This document shows, one piece after another, positions 59,774 to 64,000 of a stretch of 64,000 nucleotides of DNA. Numbering within the stretch: the stretch's first letter is position 1; each line of letters starts with the position of its first letter. Where the stretch lies: positions 62,001 through 126,000 of the forward strand of contig JAGWHF010000004.1 of the NCBI GenBank assembly GCA_028866895.1. Direction: 5' to 3'. The DNA is from Nitrososphaerota archaeon (GTDB lineage: Archaea > Thermoproteota > Nitrososphaeria > Nitrososphaerales > Nitrosopumilaceae). A program made the translations under genes and the position numbers. A model generated the notes under the pieces. That model did not search any database. It was not told where the DNA came from and saw nothing but the letters and a program-made list of their open reading frames with translations.

Positions 59774-60208
59774 CTAGTGCAAGCCAGGCTGAATCAGAAC
59801 CGCGTCTGCAGAGATCCCCGAGCCGTACGGCTGGAGACAGTCAAATACCACCCTCTCCCCAGCATTTGCAGGCCCTAGGTCGAACACATCACACTTGAGG
59901 CTTTCCGACTCTACCGATATCCTGCTTTGGCCACCACTGGCAGAGTAGGCCGCAGTTCCCACCTGAATCCCCACCCTGCCCAGAATGATCTCCGATCCTG
60001 TGCAGTCTCCCTCCGTTCTGCAGACAATGTTGAACTCAAAGTGGCTGAAATTTTTTCCGTCCACGGTGAACCCGCCCGTCCCCCGCAGCAGGAAAGAATA
60101 CTCGTGGCCGCCTGCCTTCTCCAGGGCCGGCTGCGCCACAGCAAGCCCGGATGGGGAGCAGGCCACCAGCACTACCAGTAGGGAGGCCAAACTGATAAAT
60201 CTCAACAT
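59774..60208 (-). CDS. Secreted hypothetical protein with three cysteine pairs
   Basis: A 144-residue protein with a signal peptide (ISLASLLVVLVACSPSGLAVA; the AC could also be a lipoprotein-like site) and a beta-rich body: HEYSFLLRGTGGFTVDGKNF, VCRTEGDCTG, and CDVFDLGPANAGERVVFDC. Four cysteines in the mature part are likely disulfide-bonded. No family recognised. Confidence 0.65.
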   Translation of the reverse strand: MLRFISLASLLVVLVACSPSGLAVAQPALEKAGGHEYSFLLRGTGGFTVDGKNFSHFEFNIVCRTEGDCTGSEIILGRVGIQVGTAAYSASGGQSRISVESESLKCDVFDLGPANAGERVVFDCLQPYGSGISADAVLIQPGLH

Positions 60209-60391
60209 TTTTGCCTTTTCAATTTTTTAGATAATCTGTAAGCTCAGCTTGATCTGTCAATTATGTTTAAACTTGCGATCAAGCCCTTAGCATTCCCGGC
60301 ATGTCTGCATCCACACCTCTTTCAGCCCCGCTGGTTTTCAAGATGAACAAAGGTAGGCAAGACATATCTTTTTTCACGCGCCCATTATGGC

Positions 60392-60580
60392 ATGAACAAG
60401 AATTGGGTGCTTGCAGTTGCTGCAGTTGCCGCCGCATGTGCCGGGCTTGCAATCAACACCCTCTTTGACCGCGACAATATATACGACATGACCCTGATGG
60501 CTCTCTGGACAGCCTCGCTTGCACTGGCAATCGCAAGCACCTTCCTCTCAAGGAAGGCATCGCACTACGTAGCCCACTAG
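60392..60580 (+). CDS. Small two-helix membrane protein
   Basis: A 62-residue protein: VLAVAAVAAACAGLAINTLF, loop DRDNIYDMT, LMALWTASLALAIASTFL and a basic tail. The length and pattern fit a small membrane subunit. TTTTTTCACG near 60368-60377 may be its promoter. Family unknown. Confidence 0.6.
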   Translation: MNKNWVLAVAAVAAACAGLAINTLFDRDNIYDMTLMALWTASLALAIASTFLSRKASHYVAH

Positions 60581-60592
60581 GCCCCACGTTCG

Positions 60593-60880
60593 TCAGTACC
60601 GCAGTCTTGCATCCCGGACCATCTCCAGGAATCCTTGTAGATGCCCAAAGAAGCTCACTCCCTTCTCCGTGACTGCGAATATCCTGGTCCGCCCCTCGTT
60701 TTTTTGTTCAAGCAGTCCCGCATCCACGAGCCTGCCGCACCGTTCAAGCACTGCATAGTGCGACAGGTTTGTCCTCCTCGTAATGTACGATACGAGCGCC
60801 CCATTCCTGCCAAATTCCATTGCCGCCGAAAGTATGTCCGAAATTATCCCAAGGTCGTTCCTGTAATTCTGCGTGGGCAT
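60593..60880 (-). CDS. HTH_45-type winged-helix regulator
   Basis: A 95-residue protein with no extension: NYRNDLGIISDILSAAMEFG, LVSYITRRTNLSHYAVLERC, RLVDAGLLEQKNEGRTRIFAV and the C-terminal helix VSFFGHLQGFLEMVRDAR. It matches 20366 best (LSHxAxL, KGxxFxxxxQ). Likely a dimeric DNA-binding regulator of an unknown target. Confidence 0.85.
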   Translation of the reverse strand: MPTQNYRNDLGIISDILSAAMEFGRNGALVSYITRRTNLSHYAVLERCGRLVDAGLLEQKNEGRTRIFAVTEKGVSFFGHLQGFLEMVRDARLRY

Positions 60881-60970
60881 CTGCCCTACAATGTGTCGTC
60901 CTCATTTAACTCCGTAGCTACCGTTATCACCTGAGAGAATGGCCCATCCTTCGTACCTTCCCGCAGGCCT

Positions 60971-61579
60971 CTACCCCTGCTGTCCCCCCGGTCCCGCCGC
61001 ATTCCCCGGCAACCCAAACGTTCCCACAAGCGTTCCGCTTGCTACTACGTGGCCCATCAACTCCCTCAGCAGTTCCGCACGCGTTGAGCCCGGAGACATG
61101 TTTAGCACCTTGTTGAGCGCAAAAACAGTTATCCTGTAATGGTGCACGCTTCCGGGCGGCGGGCACGGCCCGCGGTAGCCCACCTCCCCAAAGTCATCCG
61201 TTCCCTGCATTCCCACGCCCTGTATGCTTCCGCCGTCCGGCTGGTCGCTCCCGACCGAACCCAGGCCTGGCCTCACGTTGTAGAGTATCCAGTGAGCAAA
61301 CGTCCCCGATGGCGCGTCAGGGTCCTCCATGATTATCGCAATAGATCTTGCCGACGGCGGGTAACCGCCCCAAGAGAGCGGCGGTGAGATATCTTCCCCC
61401 TTGCAGGTGTATTGAGCCGGAATCGCAGTCCCGTTGGCAAATGCGCCGCTTGAGACGTCAAGCCCTCCCCTAAGAAGCCATGCCTCGCTTGGCGCCCCGT
61501 AAAAGTTGAGGAAGACAAATGTGCCCACAGCGGCCACTGCCACGCCAAGCATTGCAATCGCAACAGGCCTTGTCTGCAT
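60971..61579 (-). CDS. PEBP family protein (YbhB/YbcL type), membrane-anchored
   Basis: A 202-residue protein: anchor helix (VAIAMLGVAVAAVGTFVFL), then the PEBP fold with AIPAQYTCKGEDISPPLSWGG, SIAIIMEDPDAP, FAHWILYNV, YRGPCPPPGSVHHYRITVFAL. It keeps the DPDAP and GPCPPPG ligand-site motifs. Bacterial relatives bind small anions or inhibit proteases and kinases; the archaeal role is unknown. ATG 61579 begins just before the helix. The hydrophobic N-terminus places the domain outside. Confidence 0.85.
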   Translation of the reverse strand: MQTRPVAIAMLGVAVAAVGTFVFLNFYGAPSEAWLLRGGLDVSSGAFANGTAIPAQYTCKGEDISPPLSWGGYPPSARSIAIIMEDPDAPSGTFAHWILYNVRPGLGSVGSDQPDGGSIQGVGMQGTDDFGEVGYRGPCPPPGSVHHYRITVFALNKVLNMSPGSTRAELLRELMGHVVASGTLVGTFGLPGNAAGPGGQQG

Positions 61580-61705
61580 AATCTCCAGTCCTAAAGCCTG
61601 AAATTTTACCTTTATGCAAAGCCAGCACCCTAGACCCAATGCAGCATCCGTTCATTCCCCCTTTGCCTGCATGCGCCACCGGCCGCATTTGCTGATGCGT
61701 TGAAC

Positions 61706-62272
61706 TCACCCAATCTCATGTACCCTCCCCTCCCCGGGCCCCGTCACAAAGATTACCACATCGTGCTCGTTAATTATCTGGAGTGTCCAGTTCGAACGTC
61801 CCTTGCTGCAAATCTTTGAGGCAGGATATGTGCACATGACAGACCCGTTGATGCCGCGGAACTGCTCGCCAACCTTCCTCTCAATCCCAAGTTCTGACGA
61901 GATCCCATGGACGGTTTCGATATCCGGAATCCATCTTCCAACGACCCGCACCTTCCCGTGCCCCAGACTTGGGAGCACCCCCAAGTCAGGCCAGCCGCCA
62001 GATAATTCTCCATGATTCCCAGGACCCACTATGTGCAGCATCCCCCTTTTGACCTCCTCATCCACGTCAATGCCCATCGAATCCCACTCGTCCCTGACCG
62101 GCCTCCAGCCGTCATGCATAATATAGATACAGTGCTCCCCATTCTCAAGCCCCTTCCTGACGAAAACCAACTCCACCTCTTTTGCATACATTTCATTATC
62201 GTACAGCATCATGATATGCTTGTTTTCTGACAGCCTCTCGACATACTCGTGCGGTTTTAGGTTCAGCACCAA
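61706..62272 (-). CDS. MEDS (DcmR-like) sensory protein
   Basis: A 188-residue protein without finger: EYVERLSENKHIMMLYDNEM, EVELVFVRKGLENGEHCIYI, DVDEEVKRGMLHIVGPGNHG, VRVVGRWIPDIETVHG, SVMCTYPASKIC and a C-terminal strand. The start is TTG 62272 (or GTG 62269): a TTTTAAATA box at 62297-62305 is about 29 bases upstream and lies inside longer frames, excluding GTG 62320. Related to the sensor domain at 51552. Confidence 0.72.
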   Translation of the reverse strand: MVLNLKPHEYVERLSENKHIMMLYDNEMYAKEVELVFVRKGLENGEHCIYIMHDGWRPVRDEWDSMGIDVDEEVKRGMLHIVGPGNHGELSGGWPDLGVLPSLGHGKVRVVGRWIPDIETVHGISSELGIERKVGEQFRGINGSVMCTYPASKICSKGRSNWTLQIINEHDVVIFVTGPGEGRVHEIG

Positions 62273-62650
62273 ATGCTGTCCAGTACCACGAATACTATTT
62301 AAAAGTCGCCACTGTGTCACGGGTCACCTTTATACCAGACATTTCAAGAGATATGAGATTATACAACAGTCAAGTACGCACAACTCATTCATCATGATAC
62401 CCCGTCCCGGTCATCGCCGCCACCCCACCAGACAGAGGCTCTTCATATAGATCTCCCGCATTACCTGGCCGCCCCTCCTTACGGTCGCACCTGCCCTCCC
62501 CCATGCATTAGGTTGGAATTTGCAGCAATTACGTTTGCCTCAACCGCCTTCCCCTAATGTCACCCCTTGCCAGCGAGGCACCCCCCATAAAATTACAAGC
62601 CATCAAAGAGCAATTCTAATCCCCGCGGCTCAAAATCAGCTACCGTCAGG
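62273..62650. other. Intergenic region between MEDS and TFB genes
   Basis: About 380 bases holding the MEDS promoter. A CTTTATACC box near 62329 faces right toward a 14-codon frame only. I see no gene or repeat. Confidence 0.4.
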
Positions 62651-63553
62651 TCAGATTGCAGCTAGCCCGAGCTCGGCCGAAATCTTCCTTGCAAGGTTCC
62701 TAATCGTCACGCTTGACACGCCGGACGCGCTTGCTATCCCCTTCTGCGTGGCCTCCTCCCTGTTTACAATCCCCGAGAGGAATACCGCCGTTGCAGCAAG
62801 AGAGACGGGGTTCTTTCCCGCGGTCATTCCCTTCTCGCGTGCCCTCTCAAGTATGTCGAGAGCATCCCTCCTTGACTTTTCGCTCAGCTGAACCCTTGCC
62901 CCTATCCTTGACACAAACTCCACGGGGTTGAACGAGTCAACCTGCAGGTCAAGCGACTTGACAAGCACCCTGTACGTCCTTGAGAGATCCTTGAAGGAAA
63001 CATTCCCCACCCTTGCGATGTCTTGAAGCGTCCTTGGCACATTCGATTCCCTGCAAGACACGTAAAGTGCAGAGAGGACCATTGCCCCTATCGTCCTCCC
63101 CCTGATAATCTTCCTGCCCATCGCCTTCCTGTAGATGTATGCCGCCCTCTCTACAACGGCGTCCGAGACTTCAAGCTTTGACTGCACTCCCTCCATCACA
63201 ATGAACGCAGACCTTAGATTCCTCTCCGATGACGTCGTCTTCGACCTGCTGTCCCATGTCCTCAGCCTGTTGAAAGCATACTTCATTGAGGACGATATAG
63301 AGTTGCCCGACGCATCCCTGCCAGAGTTTGCAATAACCGTACTTAGCCCCCGGTCATGCATCGACAGCGTTGACGCAAGTCCCGTCCTAGAGTTCTGCGA
63401 GTATTCCTCCATGCTGTAGGACTTTAGCTCCGGCCCCGTGTCCTCCACCCTGTCCTCAAGTACATATCCGCATCCGGCACAGAGTATCTCCCCCCGGAAG
63501 CTGTCTGTTACAAGAGGACCGTGGCCACCCCCCTCGACGCATGGTCTTCCCAT
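62651..63553 (-). CDS. tfb: Transcription initiation factor TFIIB (TFB), second copy
   Basis: A 300-residue TFB paralogue: ribbon (residues about 5-30) with CAGC as the second pair but C-x6-H in place of the first CxxC (PCVEGGGHG), B-finger/linker, and two cyclin repeats (RNLRSAFIVMEGVQSKLEVSD; KNPVSLAATAVFLSGIV). It would bind TBP-DNA and polymerase like the first copy. Multiple TFBs are common in this lineage and may select promoter classes. ATG 63553 is preferred; the earlier ATG 63625 overlaps the promoter and dyad. Confidence 0.9.
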   Translation of the reverse strand: MGRPCVEGGGHGPLVTDSFRGEILCAGCGYVLEDRVEDTGPELKSYSMEEYSQNSRTGLASTLSMHDRGLSTVIANSGRDASGNSISSSMKYAFNRLRTWDSRSKTTSSERNLRSAFIVMEGVQSKLEVSDAVVERAAYIYRKAMGRKIIRGRTIGAMVLSALYVSCRESNVPRTLQDIARVGNVSFKDLSRTYRVLVKSLDLQVDSFNPVEFVSRIGARVQLSEKSRRDALDILERAREKGMTAGKNPVSLAATAVFLSGIVNREEATQKGIASASGVSSVTIRNLARKISAELGLAAI

Positions 63554-63605
63554 GTCCGTTCCTACGGCCGATTCCCATTTAGAATTTTTTTTATTAACTA
63601 TCAGA

Positions 63606-63622
63606 TGTATAGTTACTATACA
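63606..63622. promoter_or_regulatory. 17-bp palindrome in the TFB promoter
   Basis: TGTATAGT-T-ACTATACA is a perfect dyad just upstream of the minus-strand TTAATAAAA box (63590-63599) of the second TFB gene. The place is that of a BRE or an operator used for regulation. Confidence 0.5.
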
Positions 63623-63701
63623 CATTATAGTATTTAAGTTATCAAGTTAACAGCAGGAAAGCAAGTTAACCCAAGGTAAGCCGCCATTATCTTCCCCGAC
63701 A

Positions 63702-64000
63702 CTATGCAGCTGCATCCTTTGGCCGAGAGTAGATCTGCTTGAGCACGCGCGGCTTGCCGTCCTTGAACACGTCTTCGGCACAATACTGCATAGAGTACGC
63801 CGCCATAGCCTCAAGGACAGGCCTGAGCGCAAGCCCCTTCTTTGTCATAGAGTACTCTATCCTCACAGGAGTTCCAGAATATACCTTCTTCTCAATTATG
63901 CCGTTCCTCTCCATCTCACGCAGCCTTGCCGAGAGCGTCTTGGGGTTAATCCCCTCTATCGAATCAAGGAACTCGTTGAACCTCGTCTGCCCAAGCCTTG
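63702..64000 (-). CDS. HxlR-family winged-helix regulator (5' truncated by the window)
   Basis: The 3' part of an HxlR-type regulator: RLGQTRFNEFLDSIEGINPK, LSARLREMERNGII, wing YSGTPVRIEYSMTKKGLALR, then LEAMAAYSMQY. HxlR proteins are dimeric winged-helix regulators, often of redox or aldehyde responses. The start lies beyond position 64000. It ends 149 bases from the second TFB's upstream region, in the same direction. Confidence 0.88.
   Translation of the reverse strand, partial: RLGQTRFNEFLDSIEGINPKTLSARLREMERNGIIEKKVYSGTPVRIEYSMTKKGLALRPVLEAMAAYSMQYCAEDVFKDGKPRVLKQIYSRPKDAAA

Noticed and set aside
1-64000. CRISPR arrays, rRNA and tRNA genes
   Set aside because: No regularly spaced repeats of CRISPR length, no rRNA-like conserved stretch and no T-arm consensus with matching acceptor stem was seen by eye; a covariance-model scan was not possible.

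Overview
The window is chromosomal DNA of an ammonia-oxidising thaumarchaeon (Nitrososphaera-like, soil group I.1b). This is inferred from two TFIIB genes of thaumarchaeal type, secreted plastocyanin-like copper proteins with a C-terminal membrane helix, a PEFG-CTERM surface protein, many small HTH_45 winged-helix regulators, and archaeal promoters. Throughout the window a TATA-like box sits about 24-30 bases before the start codon, so most messages should be leaderless. Several starts are GTG or TTG and are supported by box spacing rather than by a ribosome-binding site. No rRNA, tRNA, CRISPR array or ammonia-oxidation gene was seen.

Layout. 0-5.6 kb: small cysteine-rich proteins, a Rieske-like protein with altered ligands, a CBS sensor, DUF488, hemerythrin, DUF6448 and a first TFB. 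5.6-13.9 kb: an MFS exporter, small membrane proteins, a SIMPL protein, a phospholipase C/acid phosphatase-type phosphoesterase, a ParB-like protein, a secreted protein, a candidate structured RNA and an Lrp-type RAM domain. 14.4-19.3 kb: two paralogous copper proteins and a DoxX pair. 19.5-26 kb: a broken secreted gene, VOC, HTH, flavin reductase, Hsp20, PepSY and zinc-ribbon proteins.

26.1-29.6 kb is the most striking locus. It is a tightly packed four-gene operon: zinc-ribbon/RadA-like ATPase with a degenerate Walker A, two small proteins, and a B-family DNA polymerase without a recognisable exonuclease motif I. The layout resembles bacterial ImuA-ImuB-DnaE2 mutagenesis cassettes and the crenarchaeal PolB2 (Dpo2) damage operon. 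A complete IS element with 30-bp inverted repeats, its transposase interrupted by one in-frame TGA, lies just upstream of the operon promoter. It is followed by an AT-rich island (31.1-35.9 kb) of two related secreted proteins, a ribbon-helix-helix protein beside four 10-bp direct repeats, and a tyrosine recombinase.

36-47.7 kb: small zinc proteins (one a membrane-anchored C2H2 finger), DUF72, a Pit phosphate transporter with its DUF47 partner, a membrane-bound winged-helix regulator divergent from a small membrane protein that carries the same extracytoplasmic motif, a Vgb-like propeller, CopA, UspA and a CheY-like receiver. 47.7-51.2 kb: two Sec-exported Hcp-fold proteins, one fused to Ig-like domains and a YVTN propeller, with no other type VI genes nearby. 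51.5-64 kb: two MEDS-type sensors, an RHH paralogue, a membrane protein split by an in-frame TAG, several very small genes, a class III aminotransferase, NxG-repeat and YVTN/PEFG surface proteins, PEBP, a second TFB and a truncated HxlR regulator at the right edge.
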